From: Sympetrum striolatum
Taxonomy: Eukaryota; Arthropoda; Insecta; Odonata; Libellulidae
Length of the DNA stretch: 64,000 bases
Reading direction: 5' to 3'
NCBI GenBank assembly: GCA_947579665.1
Contig: OX388343.1
Coordinates: 89,384,254-89,448,253, forward strand
Shown piece after piece: positions 23,603 through 33,500 of this stretch. The notes under the pieces are model-generated. The model ran no database searches. It was not told where the DNA came from and saw nothing but the letters and a program-made list of their open reading frames with translations. The position numbers and the translations under genes were made by a program. The stretch's first letter is position 1; each line of letters starts with the position of its first letter.

Positions 23603-24677
23603 TACGAGTAAAATGTTGCTTGCATAATGCAAGCAGATCGACAACACTATTTTCATGTCGGCATCATATCGGGACGGCCATCAAAAGAAAAAAATGGATG
23701 GAAATTTTTCTTAAAATTCGCTGAAATTCCATCGTCTGGCATCGAACCCGGGTCTTTACTGTGAACTTACTATGCAGCACAATAGAACATAACCATCTCT
23801 AACTAAGTGTAAAAATTTAAGCAGAAATATGGGCTACAATTGCCTCAAAAGACGTTCTAATTTTCACGAATTTAAATGGCTATCTGGATTCGAACCAAGG
23901 ACGATCTTGGAAATCTAAAAATTGTTTCTGAAAGTTATTTATGATTTCTATCTATATGAAGAATTTGAAGTTTCTATATTATTGGCAAAGGTTTCAAAAT
24001 AATTCCTAAAAATCGGTTCAACTTCTGATTGCAGAGACACCTGGTGTCGAACCCAGGACAAATTGATAGCTGTGAATGCGCTGTTTGATTTGTATGAACT
24101 TGATCTTTTTATATGCAAAGTTTGAAGTCGATATCGTGCCGGGAAGTACCTAAAATTTGTTTCCGTTATCTCCGTAAGAAATGCATTGAGGAATTTAAAT
24201 GTCCCTCTGGGATCGAACCAAGGACCATCAGCGAATATGTAAAATTCGATTATGATATATTTTTATGGTATCTAACGTCATACTGATTTTCAAGTTTCTA
24301 TGCCATCGGAAAAGGGTCCAAAAAAAATCTTAAAAATCGCCACAATGCATTTTAAACGGCCGATATTTGCCCCGACCTAGCATCGAACCAAGGATAATAT
24401 TCGTAGATGTATTTACGGTTTACTTTAGATATGCGCGGCATCTAGCGATCTCTTGAATTTCAAATCTCAACTCTTCCGGGAAGTGCCTCAAAATAATTTT
24501 CGAAAATCCCCGCCATGTAATCTTATGGGGAAAATCGCGACTTTGGGTCCTTCTGGAATCGAACCCATGACACTGAGGTCCAAAATTGTAATTTTTCTGG
24601 CGGTTATACGTTATGGCCAACACGTCGTAAAAATTTCAAATCGATAACGCTTATAGTTTAGGCTGTGAATTAGTATC

Positions 24678-24680
<3 letters not shown>
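23603..24680 (+). repeat. Nested unit N2 (type B, +)
   Basis: Hairpin cores lie near 23742, 23891, 24046, 24211, 24382 and 24558, all with an intact B-box on the complementary strand. The tail runs directly into a TATC microsatellite. Confidence 0.8.

Positions 24681-24713
<33 letters not shown>
24680..24713. repeat. (TATC)n microsatellite
   Basis: About eight perfect TATC repeats lie between the tail of unit N2 and the right terminal repeat. GATA/TATC tracts of three to five copies stand in the same place at other unit ends (for example 22505-22519, 26070-26090 and 27199-27220). Confidence 0.9.
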
Positions 24714-24718
24714 ATCCT

Positions 24719-24754
24719 TGAATGAATCCGGAGAAGCATCTATATTTAATAGAT
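24719..24754. repeat. Right terminal inverted repeat of the nested element
   Basis: Starts TGAATGAATCCGGAGAAGCA and is the inverse of 22455-22490. Confidence 0.8.
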
Positions 24755-24772
24755 ATGAATATTATGAAATAT

Positions 24773-25640
24773 TCTACCAAGAGCTTGGCAACGAAACCAA
24801 GTTTGTAATCGTACCTATTTTCATTACTGAGAAAAAGTTGTTTTACATAATCGGTAAAAAAATTTTCTGGTGACAAGGAAATATATTAAAATTTTTAATT
24901 TTGATTTAAAATATACACCGCAATATTGTGTTAATTAAATTAATATTTTTTTGAGTTATCATTTTTCAAATTGGGCGCTCTGTTTGAGAGCGCGAAATGA
25001 CGGGAACTTATTTTTCTGACTGCGATAAAGTACCAAAAAGATAAAAACAAAAATATTTCTATTACATAAATACACATGCAATATCTCAAGCTAAATTTTG
25101 GTAGAACTTGTTTTTCTGTGGACATTCTAGTTTAAGTTTTATTCAACTCAAAACTCAAGTAACTATAATGGAAATACCGACAATAAATAGCTTTTTCATT
25201 TATTTAAAATTCATAGCTTTTTTTACTAATAAGATATGATATAATAATTCATAATTCCTTTAAAACTTATGTCTGATCTGTCTGAAGAAACAAGTTTTCG
25301 CAAATTCTAAGCCTAAAATTTGCTAATACGTGAAGAAAACTATGCGTTAAGTGATAGCCGCCTGAGTAAAGTGTACCCCGCCCTGGCAAGGCACACTTGT
25401 CAAGTGAGCGCCACCTTCTGGTGGGACTCACTGTACAGTGACTCCTCCCCGTTAAGTGCTCCTCGACTCCTACACCGGCACCGATTTTGCCGGCACGTGT
25501 GCTAACGGCCTAATCGTAACACGTATCGATATCACGTATAACTCAGCGCCCTCTTTGAAAGCCCGAGATGTGTTCTATCAGTTCAAAGCGTAACTTTGCG
25601 AACTACTTGTCAGCATATTTTCAACTGTGGGACTTTGTTT
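24773..25640. other. Internal part of the hAT element, no recognisable coding sequence
   Basis: This segment lies between the nested element and the right subterminal block. No hAT catalytic or BED zinc-finger motif could be read on either strand. A GCCGGCAC ... GCCGGCACGTG pair is present near 25475-25500. Confidence 0.4.
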
Positions 25641-25649
25641 TTAAATCCA

Positions 25650-25765
25650 AGCCACGCCGCGCCGCCGCCGATAAAATTTCCGGCGGCGGCGCGGCGGCGC
25701 GCCGTAGTTATTTCTTCGGCGGCGGCGGCGTGCCCGATATTGTCGGCGGCTGGCGTAATCGGCGC
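25650..25765. repeat. Right subterminal GGCGGC-rich block of the hAT element
   Basis: Mirrors the left block in composition, with repeated GGCGGCGGCG and CGCCGCGCC. The three overlapping alanine-rich open frames here are products of this composition, not genes. Confidence 0.6.
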
Positions 25766-25787
25766 GGCGCACATCTCTACCAGAGAG

Positions 25788-26064
25788 CCATTTTCATTCA
25801 TGTAAAGTAGAACGTCGTTTGAGGCAGTTTCAGCCAATATTTCTGCTTGAATTTTCACACGTAGTTAGTGATGGTGATCTTCTGTGTTGCTGCATAATAG
25901 GTTAACCAGGAAGACCCGGATTCGATGCCAGACGATTAAAATTGCAGCGAATTTTAAGATTATTTTCAATTTTTTTCTTCTTTTAAGGACCGTCCCGAAA
26001 GGTTGCCGACATTAAATTGGTGTTGTCGATCTGCTTGCAGTATGCAAGCAACATTTTACTCGTA
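25788..26064 (-). repeat. Array unit 4, second part (head end)
   Basis: Continues the unit broken at 20176 without loss of sequence. The last hairpin core is near 25924, and the head ends at 26064 in the usual GCAACATTTTACTCGTA. Confidence 0.85.
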
Positions 26065-26090
26065 TACCTATATAGATAGATAGATAGATA

Positions 26091-27193
26091 GGATACAAAT
26101 TCACAGCCTAAACTACAAGCGTCATTGATCTGAAATTTTTATGACATATTGGCCATAACGTGAAACCCCCAGGAAAAAAGAGACTTTGATCCTCAGTGTC
26201 ATAGGTTCGATTCCAGAGGGCCCCAAAGTCCCGATTTTTCCCGTTTGAATGCATTGCCGTGATTTTCGGGAATTAAAAAAAAATACTTTCCGGATAGGTA
26301 GAGAAGTAAAACTCAAGGTGCCTATATTTATGGTCTTGGACTTTCGAAAACATCACTGACTTTTACAAAAGTTATCCTGGGTTCGATGCTAGGACGATGC
26401 AAAGATCTGCCCTTTAAAATACATGGGAGCCGTTTTTCATTATTTTTTTAGATGCACTTATCGAAATGATAGGATGTTCGTGCTTGGCTGGAAGATGTAT
26501 GGTACGAATAAGTTTTAGAAAAAAATTTTCATAAGACCGTACTGTTCCTGGGTTCGAAGCCAGAGCACAATAACGTTTCTCTCATAAGGAATATAAAGGA
26601 AAAGTAGGACGTCATTTGAGGCAGTTGTAACCAATATTTCTGCTTGAATTTGCATACGCGGTTAGAGATGGTGTTTTTCTTTTGTGCTGCATAGAAAGTA
26701 TTGCCTGAAAGACCCGGGTTCGATGCCGGGCGGTAAAAATATCACCCATATATAATACTATGGGGTATCTTTTCATAATTTTTTTATGCATTTATCGATA
26801 TGTAAGGGAGCTCTTGCTTAGATGGAAGATGTATATTAACACTTTGTTTAAGAAAAAAAATAGATAAGACCATGCTGTTCCTGGGTTCGATGCCAGAGCA
26901 CATTATAATTTCTCAAATAAGGAGTGTATGTGAATAGTAGGACGTCGTTTGATTTAGTTGCACCTAATAGTTTTGCTTGAATTTTCACACATAGTTTGAT
27001 ATGGTAATTTTCTATTTTGCTGCATTGTAAGTACACCAGGAAGACCGGGGTTCGCTGCCAGGTGATTAAATTGCAGCGATTTCTACGAATATTTTGAATT
27101 TTTTTTTTCTTTTGATGTCCGTCCCGATATGATGCCGATATGAAATTAGTGTTGTCGATCTGCTTGCAGTATGCAAGCTACATTTTACTCGTA
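26091..27193 (-). repeat. Array unit 5 (type A, -)
   Basis: Hairpin cores lie near 26208, 26382, 26552, 26718, 26886 and 27051. It is the near-identical inverse of unit 1, including the same odd last core (TTCGCTG). Other type A copies are visibly more diverged. Confidence 0.85.
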
Positions 27194-27219
27194 TACCTAT
27201 ATAGATAGATAGATAGATA

Positions 27220-28294
27220 GGATACTAATTCACAGCCTAAACCACAAGCGTGATTGACTTGAAATTTTTACGACGTATTGGCCATAACGTGTAACCGCCA
27301 GAAAAAATGTGATTTTGAACCTCGGTGCCATGGGTTCGATTCCAGAAGGTCCCAAAGTCGCGATTTTCCCCATAAGAATACATGGCGGGGATTTTCCAAA
27401 ATTTTTTTGAGGCCCTTTCCAGAAAAGGAGAGAATTGAAATTCAAGGGACCGCTAGAAGCCGTGCATATCCAACGAAAATCAAAAAGACATCTTCGAATT
27501 TTGTCCATGGTTCGATGCTAGGTCGGTGCTAAATCGGCCGTTTAAAATGCATTGCGGCGATTTTTAAGATTTTTTTTGGATCCTTTCCCGATAACATGGA
27601 TACTTGAAACTCGGCACGTCGATAGATATCATGAATATATATCATAATCAAATTTTAGATATTCGCTGATGGTACTTGGTTCGATCCCAGAGGGCCATTT
27701 GCACTTCTCAATGCATTTCTTACGGAGATAACGGAAACAAAATTAAGGTACTTCCCGGCATGCTATCAACATCAAACTTTGCATGATAGAAAAGCCAGTC
27801 GTTACAAATCAAACTTTGCATTCACAGCTTACAGTATCTCCTGGCTTCGACACCAGGTGTCTCTGCATTCAGAAATTGATCCGATTTTTAGGAACTATTT
27901 TCAAACCTTTCCCAACAATATCGAAACTTGAAATTTGGCATATAGATAGAGATCATAAATAACTTTCAGAAACATATTTTAGATTTCCAAGATCGTCCTT
28001 GGTTCGAATCCAGAGAGCCATTTACATTCGTGAAAATTAAAACGTCTTTTGAGGCAGTTGTAGCCAAATATTTCTGCTTGAATTTTCACACATAGTTAGA
28101 ATCGGTGATCTTCTATTGTGCTGCATAGTAAATTCACCAGAGAGACCCGGGTTCATTGCCAGACGATGAAATTTAAGCGAATTTGAAGAAATATTTCAAT
28201 CCTTTTTTTTTCTATTAAGGACCGACCCGATATGATGCCGATATAAAATTAGTGTTGTCGATCTGCTTGCAGTATGCAAGCTACATTTTACTTA
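27220..28294 (-). repeat. Array unit 6 (type B, -)
   Basis: Hairpin cores lie near 27334, 27511, 27681, 27846, 28007 and 28150. The fourth (CTTCGACACC) and sixth (GTTCATTGCC) have lost the B-box consensus. Confidence 0.8.
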
Positions 28295-28301
28295 TGATAT
28301 A

Positions 28302-28337
28302 TGAATGAATCCGGAGAAGCATCTATATATAATAGAT
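28302..28337 (+). repeat. Terminal-repeat motif between units 6 and 7
   Basis: A full 36-bp copy placed at a unit head, followed by a short GAGA tract. Confidence 0.75.
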
Positions 28338-28344
28338 ATAGAGA

Positions 28345-29417
28345 GGATACAAATTCACAGCCTAAACCACAAGCGTCATTGACTTGACATTTTTACGACA
28401 TATTGGCCATAACGTTTAACCGCCAGGAAAAAAGCGACTTTGATCTTCAGTGTCATAGGTTCGATTCCAGAGCGCCCCAAAGTCCCGATTTTTCCCGTTT
28501 AAATACATTGCTTTGATTTTCGGGAATTTTTAAAAAATACTTGCCGGATAGGTAGGGCCTTTAAACTCAAGGAGCCGATATATATGGTCATGATCTATCG
28601 AAAACATAGATGAGTTTTACTAAAAATGTCCTGGGTTCGATGCTAGGTCGAGGCAAAAATCGGCCGTTTAAAATGCATTGTGGCGATTTTTAAAATTTTT
28701 TTTGGACCCTTTTCCGATGGCATAGAAACTTGAAATTCGGTATGAGGCTAGATACTATAAAAATATATCATAATCAAATTTTACATATTCGCGGATGGTC
28801 CTTGGTTCGATCCTAGAGGGACATTTAAATTCCTCAATGCATTTCTTACGGAGATAACGGAAACAAATTTTAGGTACTTCCCGGCATGCTATCGACTTCA
28901 AACTTTGCATGATAGAAGAGCAAGTTTTAACAAATCAAACTATGCATTCACAGTTATCAATGTGTCCTGGGTTCGACACCAGGTGTCTCTGTATTCAGAA
29001 GTTGATCCGATTTTTAGGAATTATTTTGAAACCTTTTCCAATAATATAGAAACTTGAAATTTGGCATATAGACTGAGATGATTAATAACTTTTAGAAACA
29101 TTTTTTGAGTTTTAGAGCACGTCCTTGGTTCGAGTCCCGAGAGCCATTTACATTCGTGAACATTAGAGCGTCTTTTGAGGCAGTTGTAGCCAATATTTCT
29201 GCTTGAATTTTCACACATAATTAGAGATGGTGATCTTCTATTGTGTTTCATAGTAGGTTTACCAGTAAGACCCGGGTTCGATGCCAGACGATGAAATTTC
29301 AGCGAATTTTAAGAAAAAATTAAATCCTTTCTTTTTCTTATGAGGACCGTCCCAATGTGATGCCGATATGAAATTAGTATTGCCGATCTGCTTGCAGTAT
29401 GCAAGCTACATTTTTAT
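28345..29417 (-). repeat. Array unit 7 (A/B hybrid, -)
   Basis: Hairpin cores lie near 28460, 28634, 28808, 28971, 29131 and 29277, all intact. The tail-side monomers resemble type A (CATAGGTTCGATTCC) and the rest type B, so the unit looks recombinant. Confidence 0.75.
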
Positions 29418-29423
29418 GATATA

Positions 29424-29459
29424 TGAATGAATCCGGAGAAGCATCTATATATAATAGAT
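29424..29459 (+). repeat. Terminal-repeat motif between units 7 and 8
   Basis: A full 36-bp copy followed by a GAGAGAGA tract. The junction is almost the same as that between units 6 and 7, so the two probably arose by duplication of one unit plus junction. Confidence 0.75.
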
Positions 29460-29470
29460 ATAGAGAGAGA

Positions 29471-30546
29471 GGATACAAAGTCACAGGCTAAACCACTAGC
29501 GTCAATGGCTTGAAATTTTTACGACATATTGGCCATAACGTATAACCTCCAGAAAAATTGCGATTTTGAACCTCAGTGTCATGGGTTCGATCCCAGAAGG
29601 CCCCAAAGTCTCGATTTTTCCCGTTTAAATGCATTGCTTTGATTTTCGGTAATAAAAAAAATACTTTCCGGAAAGATATAGAATTAAAACTCAAGGAGCC
29701 TACAGATATGAATATGATCTATCGAAAACATAAATGAGTTTTACGAAAAATATCCTGGGTTCGATGCTAGGTCGGGGCAAAAATCGGCCGTTTAAAACGC
29801 ATTGTGGCGATTTTTAAGATTTTTTTTGACCCTTTCCCGATGGCATAGAAATTTGAAATTCGGTATGAGGTTAGATACCATAAAAATATATAATAATCGA
29901 ATTTTAAATATTCGCTGATGGTCCTTGGTTCGATCCCAGAGGGACATTTAAATTCCTCAATGCATTTCTTATGGGGATAACGGAAACAAATTTTAGGTAC
30001 TTCTCGGCATGATATTGACTTCAAACTTTGCATAAAATAAGATCAAGTTCATAAAAATCTAACTGTGCATTCACAGCTACCAGTGTGTCCTGGGTTCGAC
30101 ACCAGGCGTCTCTACAATCAGTAACTGATCCTATTTTCAATAATAATTTTGAACCCTTTCCAAACAATATAGAAACTTGAAATTCGGCATGTAGTTAGAT
30201 ATCATAGATACATTTCAAAATTATGTTTTAGATTTCCAAGATCGTCCTTGGTTCGAGTCCCGAGAGGCATTTACATTCCTGAAAATTAGAACGTTTTTTG
30301 AGGCAGATGTATCCAATATTTCTGCTTGAATTTTTACACATAGTTAGAGATGTTGATCTTCTATTGTGCTGCATAGTAAGTTTACCAGTAAGACCCGGGT
30401 TCGATGCCAGACGATAAAATAACAGCGAATTTTAAGAATATTTTGAATATTTTTTTTTGTTCGTTTGAGAACCGTCCCGATATGATGCCGATATGAAATT
30501 AGTATTGCCGATCTGCTTGCAGTATGCAAGCTACATTTTACTCGTA
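29471..30546 (-). repeat. Array unit 8 (type B-like, -)
   Basis: Hairpin cores lie near 29587, 29761, 29929, 30096, 30251 and 30397, all intact. The head ends at 30546. No terminal-repeat copy follows, so the right border of the array is the bare unit head. Confidence 0.8.
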
Positions 30547-33500
30547 ATCTTATATATACTTATTAATAATAGCTTTATATAGCAAAAAATATTTTCACGT
30601 TATAGTTCTGCTTAAATTTGGAACACTTCTATTAAAGAATGGTAATATATTCTAAAAGATCTTAATTGATTTTGATCGCCCGCGCGTTTGAAGAAATTTC
30701 CAAGGTTGAAAAACCCTTTTTCGTACTCTTATGCTGCCTTATTACTTCCACGCCTGTTGACTACAATAATTGCGATACTTTCATTTTTCTATCATAGAGT
30801 CTTCAACGTAATTTCCAGCAGCATTGTGAGGAGATGAAAAATAAAAACAATCGTTCTCGGTCGACTATGTCACGTTAATTTTCCCTCAACAGGTAGTATA
30901 TCCCACTCAACCAGATTGCGTAGTTCTGTGCATTTATTTTCTTCAGGTGCCGACTAGCATTATTTGCATACGAGCAGTTCTCTACATTTAAAAAGCGTTG
31001 ATGCCAACTCTTTCGTACTCTTCCTGTAGCTTACGTCAATCGGCAAGTGAACATTATAAGGGGATTGAAGTATTTCAAAGCTATTTGAATGATTTTCGAG
31101 AATACTATGAGAAATGTATAAATAATTTAGTAGTAAAATGATTCTGAGATTCCATTAACAATCAATGCTCTAAATATTTTTATTAATTGGGGTTTTTTCG
31201 AGTTGCTCTAACGATTAGGAAACGGAATAATCGTTGACGTAATTGTTATGTGCGCTTAGTTCAGTTTGCGTTAAAGTACATATAATTTGTGAAAACGGTT
31301 TCATGTGGTGTGTTTTTCTTCTGAATTAGTATCAATACATTTATTATCATAAGCTCTTTTCTTAGGAAACAAATCACATTAGAGGAAAACGCTTTGGCTA
31401 CTTCTTCAGTGCAGTGTTCTTTTTATAGACATGATTATCTTCAAATAAAAGTTTATGAGTATTGCATTTTGGAAATGATAATTAAAATATGTAATTGCTT
31501 CTAAAGAACACTAGCTCTATGGCCTATCGTGTATACAACTTTCTGTATAGATTGAAAGAAATAAAATCACTTAGTAGTTTTCACGAGTTGCCTTATCATT
31601 TATTATTTCTTGTGGAAACTACAAACAGTTAAGTAAGTTACATGTAAGTTATTTTATTTCTTTCCTTTTGGCGTTCCACCAAGTTAAACTAGACTACGTC
31701 GATTATATTCTGTAAAGATAGTTCTTAATCATTGTAATTGACAGCAGTTTGGATTGCCCAGTATCGATACTCAATTGAAATTCTTTTCTTTAGCTCGGCA
31801 AGCAATTGTGAAAATTCTCCTCTAAAATGTTGCGTTGAAATAAAATCTGAAATCTGAATTGAAATCCAATAAACAAATCGTTTCTCTAACTGCCACGCCC
31901 AATTCTTGAATAACAAACGTTGTCAATGCGTTACCGATAACAATGCTAGTTTTGGGAAAGGTGTGTGAATTAGGTGAAGCATTTATTGCTGTGTCACTGT
32001 CGGATATTTCTAAAAAGTTCTTTGTTTTTTCGTGACCTTGTTGAAGAGGATATTGCTTCATAGTTTGGGACTCACGTTAAAATCTAAATTGTTCCAGAAT
32101 TTAGATACAGTAGTTTCTACGTCGAATCTATACCGCAATGCGATTGTTTCCTCGGGGAAAGCTAGTTCCGGATATAATTCGGGAACCATATTCAAACGCC
32201 CTGTCGAATTTGTCTAGTCATTTTCTTCCTGTCCTTCCTCGTGAAACAAGTTGGATACCAATTCTGGTGACTTTCCACGAACGGCTTTTTGTGGGCACAC
32301 ACTAAACGAAATCAGGTTTCAGAATCATCTCGTACGACTTTTCAGATTTTCATCGTTTTCTGATAAGGGACATAGTGAAAGAGAATTGTGGTGTGGAGAT
32401 GAGTCTTTAGTTTTATTTCTTTTCTCATTATAGGGTTTAGATGGGATGAATTAGGTTCTTCCCGGTAGTTTATCAAGTCGATTAGAAAACCAGTTATATA
32501 TCAACCTTATACGTGTTTAGAACTAAGATTATCGAACCAAAAAAAAGGCTCAACAGTAGCAATGCAGGTGAAATACGAATTCATATAATGTCATATGAAT
32601 CTAGCTGTGCAGCCTGATAGCCGCCCTTCGATGCACCTGATTTCTTGTTAGTGAAAAAACATATATTCTCAACCCCTTATTCCAGTAATTGCGTCTCTTA
32701 ATCTCATATTTCCGTTTTCTCTGTTTCAAGTTGATTCTAAGCAAGGTTTTCGTATGGTATGCATTTATTGAATGAATTGTATTAAGGTTTAGCTTGCAGC
32801 TACAAATAATGTGGGGCATTAAAAAAGTCAAGGCTTACAGCGATAATAATATACTAAAGCAAAGCTTATCAAATACTAACGTGCAGCAATTTTGCGAGCA
32901 TTCAATAAGAAAAAAGTCTGACTTGAAGTTTTAGTAATATCTCAAATATTTATTCCTTCTTATATATTTGTATCCTTTTCGAGCCGACATTTCAAAAGTA
33001 TTTTCAGTTTTTGAACAAGATTTCATACGATGCGAAATCTATTCCTTACGTGAACAGCTTTTGGTTTTACGATTGTGAACCGCAAATACCGCTCAGTGCT
33101 TTTACTCTTCATCCGTACATTAGTTCTCATTAGATCTTAAGAGAGATATTCTATATGAATTGATATTTTACATTTACTTTCCGGTGTTAGTAATTGCTTA
33201 CAGGCAGTATGAGAGCCCCAACCATTATTAAAAGACCTGGAGAAATCTTAAGATCAATTTTAATGAATGCACTTTCACCTGTCATTCGCGATTGGTTATC
33301 TAATGACACATTTGAGGCAGAATAGCTCACTTTGAGATCGGCGCGATACCATTAAAGATGATGTTTACGAATTAAAACTTATCTGCAACTCAGCCGCTAA
33401 ATGCTAGTAGTTCCGTTCGTATTCGCTCGTGGAATATCTCTTTTCTAGCAATCAGTCTTCTTAGGCGATTGTAGAATCTGAGTTTATGCATTTTCTTTTT

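Larger units (their letters stand above)
22453..24762. mobile_element. Complete nested element of the array family (two units flanked by inverted repeats)
   Basis: The order is a 36-bp terminal repeat, GATA-type microsatellite, type A unit (-), a head-to-head centre (ACTCGTATTATTATACGAGT, 23590-23609), type B unit (+), TATC microsatellite, and an inverse 36-bp terminal repeat. TATGAAATAT occurs directly before the left repeat (22443-22452) and again 8 bp past the right one (24763-24772), a possible 9-10 bp target duplication. Having both ends inside a hAT element shows that this block moved as a unit. No ORF with a transposase motif is present, so it is non-autonomous. Confidence 0.75.
20177..25779. 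mobile_element. hAT-superfamily DNA transposon, 5.6 kb, itself interrupted
   Basis: The ends are inverted: TAGACATGGGCGCC at the left and the inverse of TAGAGATGTGCGCC at the right (12 of 14 match). They are bounded on both sides by an 8-bp direct repeat, CCAGAGAG (20169-20176 and 25780-25787), which rejoins a repeat unit exactly. An 8-bp duplication and TAGAGATG-like ends are typical of hAT transposons. Both subterminal regions are rich in GGCGGC. A transposase C-terminal remnant lies on the minus strand at about 21412-21581. A 2.3-kb element of the array family is inserted at 22453-24762. No intact transposase remains. Confidence 0.85.
15791..30546. repeat. Complex higher-order repeat array of B-box hairpin monomers, with nested transposons
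   Basis: The region holds ten units of about 1.06-1.11 kb (listed separately). Each starts at a 'head' (TACGAGTAAAATG plus the hairpin GCTTGCA/TGCAAGC) and ends at a 'tail' (GTGAATTTGTATCCTATC). Every unit has six monomers spaced about 139-178 bp, and each monomer has one stem-loop with TTCGA in the loop. Two unit types exist. Type A alternates 'GGCATCGAACCC' monomers. Type B has 'GGTGTCGAACCC' and 'GGGATCGAACCA' monomers in places 3 and 4. Monomers 1, 5 and 6 are shared. Three units run +, then five run -, and two more sit inside a hAT element. The long ORFs here are by-products of the repeats. Confidence 0.85.

Noticed and set aside
25568..25858. Three overlapping alanine- and arginine-rich ORFs
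   Set aside because: They follow from the GGCGGC-rich subterminal block of the hAT element and are open on both strands for compositional reasons.
16756..30033. Recurrent ORFs in the array with shared peptides such as LGPSGIEPMTLR and GYTLWPIRRKNF
   Set aside because: They arise from reading through the hairpin monomers (TCTGGAATCGAACCCATGAC gives SGIEPMT). They are short, occur on the strand of whichever unit they lie in, overlap in several frames and lack family motifs. They are shadows of the DNA repeat.
16007..30412. tRNA genes suggested by the TTCGA hairpins
   Set aside because: Only a T-arm-like hairpin is present. There is no paired acceptor stem, anticodon arm or consistent A-box at tRNA spacing.
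15876..30546. CENP-B boxes in the about 170-bp monomers (alpha-satellite analogy)
   Set aside because: The TTCG core and the spacing invite comparison, but the rest of the CENP-B consensus (nTTCGnnnnAnnCGGGn) is not met by the copies I checked.
15876..30546. CRISPR array or other prokaryotic repeat system
   Set aside because: Repeats are long, diverged, inverted and mixed with eukaryotic transposons, in an intron-containing genome.
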